Assembly (NCBI GenBank): GCA_019239425.1
Contig: JAFAZX010000065.1
Coordinates: 1-50,025 of the forward strand
Source of the DNA: Acidobacteriota bacterium
GTDB taxonomy: Bacteria; Acidobacteriota; Blastocatellia; Pyrinomonadales; Pyrinomonadaceae
DNA: 50,025 bases
Reading direction: 5' to 3'
Below the pieces are notes generated by a model, which was given only the letters and a program-made list of their open reading frames with translations, was not told where the DNA came from and did not search any database. The translations under genes and the position numbers were made by a program. Each line of letters begins with the position of its first letter. Position 1 is the stretch's first letter. Shown here one piece after another: positions 8,681 to 16,404 of the stretch.

Positions 8681-10417
8681 TCAGGCGGCTCGAAGCACTC
8701 GCCCCGACAGCCCCTCGCCCGCGCGATTGCGTAGCCACAATTCGAGCAGGATGATCTGCCGCAACTGGGACTCGTTGCATTCGAGCCCGACGGTAAGGCG
8801 CTCCATGCGCGAGAGGACACTGGTGAGATTTATAAAACCTCGTTCGACTACCTGTAACTGCTTTGCGTTGAGGAGGGCGCGGGCCACCGGCCGCAGCGCC
8901 TCCTGCCAGGGGGCGTTGAACAAGCCCTTGGAGCGCCGCGCGCGCAACCTGGGCGGCCACATTTCGGAGAAGGCCGAGCGCATCAACCTCCGCGGCTCAC
9001 CCGGCCGGCAGAGAACGTCCGTCGGCACGGTCATCAGGAATTCGACCAGAGGCCGGTGGGCGAACGGGTGCGTGTAGTCGAGGTGCTGTAAGGGCTCGGC
9101 CGGTTGCAGCATCCGCAGTTCCAACATCGCCGTCAGCGCGTGGAAGTACCTTCGGCGCTCCGGCGGCGCCTGCATCCAGTCATTCGAGAAGAAGCTCCCC
9201 GGCTCGGAAAGGCCCGTCCGGCTGCTGAAGCCGGGGACGAGAGATGTCTCGATCTTCTTCGGCGCGTACGAGCCGTCCGCGGACGCGTAGACCGCGGCGG
9301 GAGACAAGGTCGGCGGAAGCGCCGCCTGCAACGCGCGCCAAAGAACCCTGTAAACGGGGAGCCGGAGAATCTTGCTCCACGCGAGCGCTTCTTCAAACGC
9401 GCGGCCGAGACTCAGGCGGCGCAGCGACGCGGCGACCTGAAGGCTGTCGTCGAACCAGTTCCCTAACATGAGGTCGCCGTTCTGTCCCGTCAGGACAGTC
9501 TTCGCGCCGAACCGGCTCGCCGTTGCCGCGACCGACGTACGCAGCGGTTGAAAGGGTTCCGGCATCGCGCCGCCGGCCTCTGTTTCGGCGACGAGGGGAA
9601 CGTCGTGCGTCGAGATGTGGACTCCCTCGATCCCGCAGTGCGTTTCGACTTCGCGCATGAACGGCTCGTCGAGCGAGTTCCGCCAGACGAAGCCCACGCC
9701 TGTGAGGCTCGAAGCGCCGACCGCGCCGCTGCGCATCAGGTCTGTTGCCACGCAGACGACGGACGACGAATCGAGGCCGCCGCTCAGCTCGGCAAGGACG
9801 GGCGACCTGGTCTGCAAACGGACGGCCACTGCCTCGCGAAACAGCGAGCGAAGCTGCTCCTCGTACCGGCGCTCGTCCTGGAATCGAATGGCATCGCCGA
9901 CCGGCATCGCCCAGAACCTTCGAACGCTCGTCCCCTCAGACGACACGCAGACCGCGTGACCGGGAGGGACGGAGTAGATGCCTTGATACGGCGTGCGGTT
10001 CGGGCATCCGCCGAACGTCAGGAACCCGGCGACGTACTGCTCGTCAAGCTCCGAGACGCCGGTCGCTTCGACAAGCGACTGTAAGCGGCTCGACCACCGA
10101 ACACGTCCCCCTTGCACGTGGTAGTAGAGCGGACGCACGCCCGCGAAGTCGCTCGCGAGGACGGTGGTGTGGTTGACCTTGTCGCGAATGACCACGCTCC
10201 AATCGCCGATGAGGTGAACTAAACCGTCTGCCCCCCAACGTTCGTAGGCGGCGCGCGCGATGGCCGCGTTGCCGGTGTCGCCTTGCAGCGAATCTCTCAA
10301 ACGCGGGAGCAGATCGTCACGATTGTCGAGCCGCCCGTCCCAGTGGAGGATTTCGACTCGGTCGTCGTGTCGGCCGCGGCCGTCAGTCACGCTCAGTCCT
10401 GGTACATTCGTCGGCAT
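8681..10417 (-). CDS. Lasso peptide cyclase (asparagine synthase-like, C protein)
   Basis: A 578-residue asparagine synthetase homologue. In lasso pathways this enzyme adenylates the side-chain carboxylate of a core Asp or Glu so that the core N-terminus can attack it and form the macrolactam. An Ntn-type glutaminase-like domain covers about 10-190, but it starts MPTNVPGL with no catalytic Cys2, so it cannot release ammonia from glutamine. The synthetase domain from about 200 has the PP-loop SGGLDSSS near residue 210, and VLTGQNGD further on. GGAGG lies seven bases before ATG 10417. It is the third gene of the operon, 15 bases after the B2 gene. The neighbouring RRE, B2 and precursor genes rule out an ordinary asparagine synthetase. 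Confidence 0.92.
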   Translation of the reverse strand: MPTNVPGLSVTDGRGRHDDRVEILHWDGRLDNRDDLLPRLRDSLQGDTGNAAIARAAYERWGADGLVHLIGDWSVVIRDKVNHTTVLASDFAGVRPLYYHVQGGRVRWSSRLQSLVEATGVSELDEQYVAGFLTFGGCPNRTPYQGIYSVPPGHAVCVSSEGTSVRRFWAMPVGDAIRFQDERRYEEQLRSLFREAVAVRLQTRSPVLAELSGGLDSSSVVCVATDLMRSGAVGASSLTGVGFVWRNSLDEPFMREVETHCGIEGVHISTHDVPLVAETEAGGAMPEPFQPLRTSVAATASRFGAKTVLTGQNGDLMLGNWFDDSLQVAASLRRLSLGRAFEEALAWSKILRLPVYRVLWRALQAALPPTLSPAAVYASADGSYAPKKIETSLVPGFSSRTGLSEPGSFFSNDWMQAPPERRRYFHALTAMLELRMLQPAEPLQHLDYTHPFAHRPLVEFLMTVPTDVLCRPGEPRRLMRSAFSEMWPPRLRARRSKGLFNAPWQEALRPVARALLNAKQLQVVERGFINLTSVLSRMERLTVGLECNESQLRQIILLELWLRNRAGEGLSGRVLRAA

Positions 10418-10432
10418 CTTCGTTTCCTCCGG

Positions 10433-10822
10433 CTAAACAACGTGCAGCAGCCTGAGCCGCTTCTGGTAGGCCGGCGACCCGTACACGACGCGGCCGTCAA
10501 CCTCGACCCACGCGTGAGAAAAGAACGGCGACGGGCGATAGCCGATGACCAGCCGAGCGACGACGCCACGCCTTCTGAGCAGGCGGACTGTGCAGACTGC
10601 CCGTTGCAGGCAGAGCACCGGCTTCCAGTAGAGACAGGTCGCAAGCAGCACCGCGTCGCAAACGGCCTGTTCCGCTTCGCGGCCGTCCGGCTTCGCCGCG
10701 ACCGTTTGCAGTCTCAACTGCGTCAGGATTCGCCCGGAGCCGCGCAACCGGATGCTCACCTCGTAGCGGATGAGTTCGTAAAGCGCGCCGAAGAGAAGCC
10801 AGGCGTGTTTTGCCCTATTCAT
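10433..10822 (-). CDS. Lasso peptide leader peptidase (B2, transglutaminase-like)
   Basis: A 129-residue cysteine protease of the lasso B2 family, which cuts the leader from the precursor before cyclisation. The catalytic Cys is Cys71 in PVLCLQRAV. His103 and Asp109 follow in FFSHAWVEVDGRVV, the usual spacing for this family. The length is normal for a stand-alone B2 protein; in proteobacteria the peptidase and the leader-binding domain are often fused, while here they are separate genes as in Firmicutes and Actinobacteria. Its ATG overlaps the end of the RRE gene by eight bases, implying translational coupling. Confidence 0.92.
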   Translation of the reverse strand: MNRAKHAWLLFGALYELIRYEVSIRLRGSGRILTQLRLQTVAAKPDGREAEQAVCDAVLLATCLYWKPVLCLQRAVCTVRLLRRRGVVARLVIGYRPSPFFSHAWVEVDGRVVYGSPAYQKRLRLLHVV

Positions 10823-11132
10823 GACGCGCCCCCCTCTGGATCAACGTCTGCCGCTCAAGCTCGGCCAGAAAGCGGGCCACGTCTTCGCGCGCGGTGGCCC
10901 GGGCGATGTTGTACTCGCCGCTGAGTTCCTCGGCGATGGATTCCAACGACAGTCGCCGCTCAACTCCGCGCCAGATGCGCGCGCCCGTCCCGTTGGAGGT
11001 GAACAAGCGTCCGACGCCGGTGTGGAGGATCGCTATTCCGTCGTCGTGAATAGAAGCGACCGCTTCGGGATTCACAGTGAAACTGAAAGTGCTCATCGGG
11101 TTCTTCGTGATTGCTCCGGGCTGTGCGCTCAT
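10815..11132 (-). CDS. Lasso peptide RRE protein (B1, PqqD-like)
   Basis: A 105-residue PqqD-like RiPP recognition element, which binds the leader motif and delivers the precursor to the B2 peptidase. Family features include FSFTVNPEAVASIHDDGIAI at about 16-35, the strand-helix part around GARIWRGVE, and the winged helix SLESIAEELSGEYN with ARATAREDVARFLAEL. It is the first gene of the operon. ATG 11132 is chosen because GAGGAG lies about nine bases upstream; a later ATG at 11096 would also retain the fold. An inverted repeat lies just upstream at 11151-11172. Confidence 0.88.
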   Translation of the reverse strand: MSAQPGAITKNPMSTFSFTVNPEAVASIHDDGIAILHTGVGRLFTSNGTGARIWRGVERRLSLESIAEELSGEYNIARATAREDVARFLAELERQTLIQRGARHE

Positions 11133-11150
11133 CGTGTGCTACTCCTCTCG

Positions 11151-11172
11151 TTGAGCATCAACTCATGCTCAA
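11151..11172 (-). promoter_or_regulatory. Inverted repeat in the leader region of the lasso operon
   Basis: Perfect arms TTGAGCAT and ATGCTCAA, separated by six bases, end 18 bases before the first start codon of the operon, just ahead of its ribosome site. It could be an operator or an RNA hairpin limiting translation. Function is inferred from position only. Confidence 0.4.
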
Positions 11173-11291
11173 TGCACACAGGATAGACGTATCCCGAGTT
11201 CCGCGAATCCCCAGAAATCGTAAAATTCGACCTAGATTTTTCTACAGGGTTTTCTTAACAGGTTTTGGTGAAGAACTCGGCGCGGAGCAGA

Positions 11292-14200
11292 TCAGGCCCG
11301 GTCGGAGCCGCCGCCCCTCCGCCCGAGGAAGGTCTTGATTCTTTCAAAACGAGTCGCGTGCGCCTTCCGGAAAATGACGTTCCCCGGCACGACCAGCCTC
11401 ATCTCAGTCCCGGAGCGTGGAGAGCTGTTCAGCGTCAGCTTACTCCCGATGCGCTCGGCCCGCTCCCGCATGCCACGCAGGCCGAAATGCCCGTCCTTCC
11501 CGCCCGCGACGACCGCCGGCTCGATGCCGACGCCGTCGTCATTCACACGCAGGGTCAGGTCTTGCGCGTAGTTGAGCGAGACAGTCAACTCGCTCGCCGA
11601 GGCGTGCTCACAGGCGTTGCGGATGGCCTCGTACCCGATGCGATAAATTTCATCACGGGCGATGGGGTGCATGTCTCTGGAGCCGCCGGCCACCGAGAAC
11701 TTGACCGCCATGGACTTGTCGAGCAGGCACTCTTCGGTCGCCCGGCGCAGACCCGCGGCGAGGTCGTTCGTCTCCGTCGTCGAGGTGCGCAGAGAGTTGA
11801 GCGCCGCCCGCCCCTCCTGCGTCGCCTGCCCGAGCCAGCCCGCGAGCTTTTCCATAGAGCGCCGCATGTTGGCGGAGTCGTCGGCTTTCTCCAGCGCGTC
11901 GTCGGCCACGAACTTGCTGCCCTGTACGGTCTGGAGCAGGGTGTCGTGGAGTTCGCGCGCGATGCGCGTACGCTCGGCCAACCGCTCGTCGAAGCGGGCG
12001 CCGATGGCCCTCGCCACCTGCCGGAGGCGCAGACGGTAAAGTGTCCAAATGATGAAAAGAGCGCCGACCACGCACAGGAGGCGGAACCATCCCGTCTGAT
12101 ACCAGGCGGGCGCGATGCTGAAGATGAGGGTTGCGCCTGCTTCGTTCCAGACTCCGTCGTTGTTGCACGCGATCACGCGGAAACGGTAGTTGCCGGGCGG
12201 CAGATCGCTGTAAAACGCCTGTCGTCTTGTCCCGGCTTCCTGCCAGTCGGCGTCGTGATTCTCCAGCCTGTAGCGAAAGCGCATCTTCGGCGGCGCCACG
12301 AAGCTCAGGGCCGTGTAGTCGATTACGAGATTATGCGGCTTGGGAGGAATGCGAAGGTCTTGCCGGGGCTCATAGCTCTCTCGGTCGGCGACCACTTTCT
12401 CGACGTGCACCGGCGGCGGTAACGCATTCCCGTCGAGGCGGGCCGGGTCTATCATTTGGACGACGGTTTCATTGGCGAACCACAAACGCCCGTCAGGCCC
12501 TCTCGAAGCTATCGGCTGGAAAGGAGGGGGAGACGGGCGGGCGCCGTCAAACACGTCAAAGATTTTTACCTTGACCACTGTGTCCGGGTCTTTCCACCAA
12601 GTCTGCACCTCTGTATTTTCCAGCATCACGAGGCCACACTGGCTGTATAACCACAGTCTATCCTGGGCGTCAGAGACGAGACCATAGATTGTGTCGCAGG
12701 GGAGACCGTTCCGGGCGGTCATCGTCCGCAGCGTCCCATCCTTCCACCCGATCAGCCCCGAATTGGTCGCGCCCAAGATAGAGCCGTCATTCATGGCGGC
12801 GACTTGATAGACTCGACTATATTGGTCATGAGGGAATGGAAAGACCTCCAGTCGGCCTCGCCTGTACCGAGCCAGGTTGCCATCGGCCAGACCGAGCCAG
12901 ATGCCTTCCTGCGGGTCGGCTACGAGTGAGGGGGCCACGGGCACTTGTGGCGGGGGAAGATCTTCACGGACGGTGAAATCTTGTATGCGGATTAGCTTTC
13001 TGGGGTTTCCGATGGCCTCTGCCCAGATGTTGTGCTCACGGTCTTCGGCCAACGATATGACCACTCCTACCGGGGTGCCGTCGCTGCGTCTGACGGGCCT
13101 GAATCTGCCGGCTTCGTAAACAGACAGGCCGTCGTCAACGCCGACCCACAGTCGCCCGGCATGGTCTTCAAGCAGGGCTGTCACGCTTTTCCCTGGCAGG
13201 CCATCCTTCCCCAGAATGGAAAACACCTTGCCTTCACGCAGAGATTCCAGCGCGTGATGGTTCCCGGCCCAGACGCGGCCATCCCGGGCGGCGAGCACTG
13301 AACAGACCTCGTTGGCGACCAGTCCTTCGCGGGTTGAGAAGCTGACCACGCGAGTATCCCGAAAGAGATCGATTCCCTCGGTCGTCGCGACCCACAGGTT
13401 ACCTTCACGATCCTCGTAGAAAGCCCTCACCGTGTCGCTGGACAGACCGTCGGCACCGCGAAACCTGTCTACCTCTCCGTCGTGAATGCGGTAAATGCCC
13501 TGGCTTTCAGTCCCGACCCAGAGGGTATTCTCGCGGTCTAAAAACAACGTGCTGCCATCCAGCTTGCTGCTATCGATTTCGGGGGTGACGAACGGCTTCC
13601 ATGTGCCGCCGGTCATTTGCTGTAAGCCCAGCCCCGGGCCGGAGCTACTCATGCCAACCCACAGAGACCCGTCCGGGCTGGCTGCCAGTCCGGTGACCCC
13701 GGTCAAATTTGCGACAGACTTCAACCCGGAGGGTGTGTATGTGTCGGACGAACCGTCGTGCCAACGGGTCAGTCCGGCTGCGCTACCTACCCAGAGGTTC
13801 CCCTCTGTATCCTCTGCCAGTGCCGCCGCAGTAGGAAGCGGCATGCCGTCTTCCTTGCCGAAACACCGGAGCTTCGCATCGGTAATCTGACAAAGAGGCC
13901 CGGTCGAATCGCTGACTCTTGAGCGAGCTATCCAGAGCCTTCCCTGACGATCTTCAAGGATTGAATTAATGCGTCCAATCCTCTCCGTATAATTGACCAA
14001 CTCTCCGTCTTTAAATCGAGCGAGGTTAACCCCGGTTCCGATCCACAAACTCCCGTCGCTCGGCGCCAGAAGGGAGAAGACGCTGTTGTTTAAGAGGCCC
14101 AGCTTCCCCTCCGCGGGAGTCCAGCGGACGAAGCGAACCCCGTCGAAACGCACCAGCTCGGTCTGTGTTCCGATCCACAGGTAGCCGTCCGCCGCTTGAG

Positions 14201-14324
14201 TAATCGCATTCGGCGCGCCGGAAAAGATTCCGTCCTGTATACGCCAGGCCGTGTGCGCGTACTGGGAGATACGTCTGTTGGGATCGACCGCCCGGGCCGA
14301 CGTTGCCGCCAGTAAGAGCAACAC
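11292..14324 (-). CDS. Propeller-type sensor histidine kinase 2
   Basis: About 1010 residues with the same design as the kinase at 4508: propeller repeats at roughly 20-640 (QAADGYLWIGTQTELVRF, DREGNLWVATTEG), a Y_Y_Y domain near 665-730 (LPPGNYRFRVIACNNDGVW), one membrane helix near 740-762, HisKA_3 with the His in IARELHDTLLQ (near 785), and HATPase with VNDDGVGIEP and GLRGMRERAERIG. Both kinases begin their mature part with RRISQYAHTAW-like sequence. RR2, 106 bases upstream on the same strand, is the likely partner. The start is uncertain: GTG 14324 leaves only a short hydrophobic leader, while the frame continues upstream for about a dozen hydrophobic codons without ATG, GTG or TTG. A start at an unusual codon after the AAAGGGGGG at about 14360-14368 is possible. 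Confidence 0.92.
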   Translation of the reverse strand: MLLLLAATSARAVDPNRRISQYAHTAWRIQDGIFSGAPNAITQAADGYLWIGTQTELVRFDGVRFVRWTPAEGKLGLLNNSVFSLLAPSDGSLWIGTGVNLARFKDGELVNYTERIGRINSILEDRQGRLWIARSRVSDSTGPLCQITDAKLRCFGKEDGMPLPTAAALAEDTEGNLWVGSAAGLTRWHDGSSDTYTPSGLKSVANLTGVTGLAASPDGSLWVGMSSSGPGLGLQQMTGGTWKPFVTPEIDSSKLDGSTLFLDRENTLWVGTESQGIYRIHDGEVDRFRGADGLSSDTVRAFYEDREGNLWVATTEGIDLFRDTRVVSFSTREGLVANEVCSVLAARDGRVWAGNHHALESLREGKVFSILGKDGLPGKSVTALLEDHAGRLWVGVDDGLSVYEAGRFRPVRRSDGTPVGVVISLAEDREHNIWAEAIGNPRKLIRIQDFTVREDLPPPQVPVAPSLVADPQEGIWLGLADGNLARYRRGRLEVFPFPHDQYSRVYQVAAMNDGSILGATNSGLIGWKDGTLRTMTARNGLPCDTIYGLVSDAQDRLWLYSQCGLVMLENTEVQTWWKDPDTVVKVKIFDVFDGARPSPPPFQPIASRGPDGRLWFANETVVQMIDPARLDGNALPPPVHVEKVVADRESYEPRQDLRIPPKPHNLVIDYTALSFVAPPKMRFRYRLENHDADWQEAGTRRQAFYSDLPPGNYRFRVIACNNDGVWNEAGATLIFSIAPAWYQTGWFRLLCVVGALFIIWTLYRLRLRQVARAIGARFDERLAERTRIARELHDTLLQTVQGSKFVADDALEKADDSANMRRSMEKLAGWLGQATQEGRAALNSLRTSTTETNDLAAGLRRATEECLLDKSMAVKFSVAGGSRDMHPIARDEIYRIGYEAIRNACEHASASELTVSLNYAQDLTLRVNDDGVGIEPAVVAGGKDGHFGLRGMRERAERIGSKLTLNSSPRSGTEMRLVVPGNVIFRKAHATRFERIKTFLGRRGGGSDRA

Positions 14325-14430
14325 AAAGCAGAGTGGATACAGGCGCGGGATAACTAACGCCCCCCTTTCAAGGTGTTCCGCCTTGACCTACGCGAGGTTC
14401 AACCTTTCCCTGCTGTCCGGGCTCACCAAT

Positions 14431-15060
14431 TCATACTTGAAGCAGGCCGCGTCGCATCGCAATGGTCACCGCGTGCGTCCGGTCATTGGCGCCCAGCTTC
14501 TCCACAAGGTTCTTGATGTGAAAGTTGACGGTCGTCTCCGCGATTGCCAGTTGGTCGGCGATCTGTTTGTTGCGGTGGCCGTCGCGAATAAGTTGGAGCA
14601 CTTCCAACTCGCGGGCGGTGAGGTCTTCTTCGCCCAGGTGCTCGGCGAGGCGCGCCGCCACCTCCGGCGGAACGTGCCGCCTGCCGGAATGAACCGAACG
14701 GATCACGGCCAGCAATTCATTCTTCGGCATGCTCTTCAGCATGTAGGCCGCCGCCCCTGCCCGCAGCGCACGCTGAATCTCGGCGTCGGCGTCCGAGGTC
14801 GTCAGCATGATGACGCGGGCCTGTGGAAACTCTCCCCGAATCGTTATCAGAGCGTCCGTGCCGTTGGCGCCCGGGAGGCGCAGATCCATCAGGGTGATGT
14901 CCGGCCGATGACGACGAAACTCCGCGATGGCCTCGACGGCATTGGACGCGTGAGCGACGAGCAGCATGTCCGGTTGCGAGCCGATGATCGCACTCAGACC
15001 TTCACGAAAAACCGGATGATCCTCAACGCTCAGGATGCTGATAGGCTTGAGTTGGGTCAT
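14431..15060 (-). CDS. NarL/FixJ-family response regulator (RR2)
   Basis: A 209-residue regulator starting MTQLKPISILSVEDHP at ATG 15060; the frame extends upstream to 15150 but the added residues do not fit the family. Phospho-acceptor Asp59 lies in LMDLRLPGANG, with VIMLTTSDAD and the Lys in YMLKSMPK. The HTH is LTARELEVLQLIRDGHRNK with AETTVNFHIKNLVEKLGA. It is the first gene of a pair with propeller kinase 2 and most likely receives phosphate from it. DoxX-like copy 2 ends about 150 bases upstream on the same strand. Confidence 0.93.
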   Translation of the reverse strand: MTQLKPISILSVEDHPVFREGLSAIIGSQPDMLLVAHASNAVEAIAEFRRHRPDITLMDLRLPGANGTDALITIRGEFPQARVIMLTTSDADAEIQRALRAGAAAYMLKSMPKNELLAVIRSVHSGRRHVPPEVAARLAEHLGEEDLTARELEVLQLIRDGHRNKQIADQLAIAETTVNFHIKNLVEKLGANDRTHAVTIAMRRGLLQV

Positions 15061-15211
15061 CGCCGCCTCATTCACAAAATTGTCCTTTGCCTGAATTGCC
15101 GGGCCGAGAACTACAGTGCTGGGCGTCGCTGTGGCCCGCCGCGGCTGCAACCGGATTACTTGCTCTGTACCTCATCCTCATCGGAATTGTATCCAAGGAT
15201 CGAGAGAGGGG

Positions 15212-15598
15212 TTAGAGTCTATCCGTCTTCTTCCCGGGGGTGATGACGGTGACGCGGCGCCCGAACAATCTCGCGTCCAACGAATACGCCCCCGGCCCGA
15301 GGAGGGCGAGCGCCGCGGCGTCGATCACCGGGGTCACGTAGATGAGGTTATCCGAGCCGGGGCCGAGCAGCAGATTCGCGGCGGCGGCGGCGCACGCGAT
15401 GACTGACAGGTACGGCGTCAGGAAGCCTATGCCCAGGGAAACGGACGCCAGCACGGCACCGGCGAGGAGCAGACGGCCGTAAGACACGTTAAGGTGACTC
15501 GCCGCATTCAAAACTAAGACCGCCGCCACCGAAATCCTCAGCAGCAGTAACGCGACGCCCGGCCCGCCCTGCGGAAACATCGAGAACAGTCTTTGCAC
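15212..15598 (-). CDS. Small DoxX-like membrane protein (copy 2)
   Basis: A 128-residue paralogue of the protein at 627-1013: identical length, shared start QRLFSMFPQG and PGVALLLLRISVAA, and shared tail ALLGPGAYSLDARLFGRRVTVI. Four hydrophobic segments are visible. Its upstream DNA aligns base for base with that of copy 1, back into a relic of a TonB receptor 3' end at 15681. The receptor-then-DoxX order was therefore duplicated and the second receptor was lost. Role unknown; the position before RR2 hints at a link with that two-component system. Confidence 0.7.
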   Translation of the reverse strand: MQRLFSMFPQGGPGVALLLLRISVAAVLVLNAASHLNVSYGRLLLAGAVLASVSLGIGFLTPYLSVIACAAAAANLLLGPGSDNLIYVTPVIDAAALALLGPGAYSLDARLFGRRVTVITPGKKTDRL

Positions 15599-15658
15599 GA
15601 AGGTGAGGGTAGAAGCTTTTTACACGTCTGAATACCCGAAATAAGGCCACGCCCCTCT

Positions 15659-15675
15659 AACTCTTTTGGGGGAGT
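15659..15675 (-). promoter_or_regulatory. CCCCCAAAAGAGT element upstream of DoxX-like copy 2
   Basis: The minus strand reads ACTCCCCCAAAAGAGTT, at the same distance from the start as the copy before DoxX 1. The intervening 60 or so bases differ at many positions, but this block and an ATTTCGG-TAT-CAG block close to the start are kept. That pattern suggests constraint. Confidence 0.4.
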
Positions 15676-15680
15676 CGCTT

Positions 15681-15724
15681 TCAGAATTGAAGTTTGAGCC
15701 CGAGCTGAATCGAGCGCGGCCCGC
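15681..15724 (-). pseudogene. Relic of the 3' end of an Oar-like TonB receptor
   Basis: The last 14 codons before a TGA encode a peptide ending PRSIQLGLKLQF, nearly identical to the C-terminus of the receptor at 1172-4303 (PRSIQFALKLQF). Nothing receptor-like lies upstream, where a 20-bp inverted repeat begins at once. It is the stub of a deleted duplicate receptor whose DoxX-like neighbour (15212-15598) survived. Confidence 0.75.
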
Positions 15725-15770
15725 AAACAGACGCCGCGCGGTCTCACTGTAGACCGCGCGGCGTCTGTTT
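15725..15770. repeat. Perfect 20-bp inverted repeat with 6-base loop
   Basis: Left arm 15725-15744 (AAACAGACGCCGCGCGGTCT), loop CACTGT, right arm 15751-15770, no mismatches. It is flanked by A/T runs on both sides like a bidirectional terminator, but it abuts the truncated receptor relic and may instead mark the deletion junction. Confidence 0.8.
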
Positions 15771-15838
15771 TCCATCTGGCGGCGATGTCCCAAGCCTTCA
15801 CTTAACGGCCTCCGGCTCGGAGAGCCGGGCAGGGAAAT

Positions 15839-16267
15839 TCAGGGCTCGGACAGGTGAGGCGAGAGAGGGATGATGATCTCGCGGCGTCCGAAGAGGCGCG
15901 CGTCGAGCGAGTAGGCGCCGGGGCCGAGGAGCAGCGCGGCCGCCGCGGCACTCACCACGAAGAGAAAGAACGGCGTGCCGAACAGCGCGCCGAGCGTTTC
16001 AGAGTGGGGCATCGAAAACGCCGCCGCCGCGCCGCCTAACCCCACGACGAAGCAGGCGAGCGGGGTCAGAAACCCGAGCAGGAGCAGTGAGCCGCAGCCC
16101 ACGGCCAGCAGGCACGCCGCCGAAGCCCAGAGCGACAGGTCGCCGCGGCCGGAAAGGTAGACCAAGCCCTGCGCCGCCGCCGTCAGCCCGAGGGCCGAGC
16201 GCAACAGCAGGAGCCCGACGCCGGGCCTCCCGCGCGGATAGGTTAAAGAGAACAGTCTAAGCAGCAC
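15839..16267 (-). CDS. Small DoxX-like membrane protein (copy 3)
   Basis: A 142-residue, more distant member of the same family: LLRLFSLTYPRGRPGVGLLLLRSALGL at the start and GPGAYSLDARLFGRREIIIPLS at the end, with about four hydrophobic segments between. It follows the RR3 gene by 137 bases on the same strand. As with copies 1 and 2, the function is unknown. All three lie next to regulators, which is the only contextual clue. Confidence 0.68.
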   Translation of the reverse strand: MLLRLFSLTYPRGRPGVGLLLLRSALGLTAAAQGLVYLSGRGDLSLWASAACLLAVGCGSLLLLGFLTPLACFVVGLGGAAAAFSMPHSETLGALFGTPFFLFVVSAAAAALLLGPGAYSLDARLFGRREIIIPLSPHLSEP

Positions 16268-16404
16268 GCGCCTCCCCCCGGTCTGAGTTTCTCAACGCGC
16301 ATGAGACTAGGGTAGCGGGTGTTAACGCAATCTGAATCCCCGGAGCTAGGAATCTTTTTATCCCACTATCGTGGTATCGGCGGGGTGCGGAGGTACGTTA
16401 GGGC

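Noticed and set aside
8681..10417. Ordinary asparagine synthetase (asnB)
   Set aside because: No N-terminal catalytic Cys, and it sits in an operon with RRE, B2 and a YxxPxLxxxG precursor.
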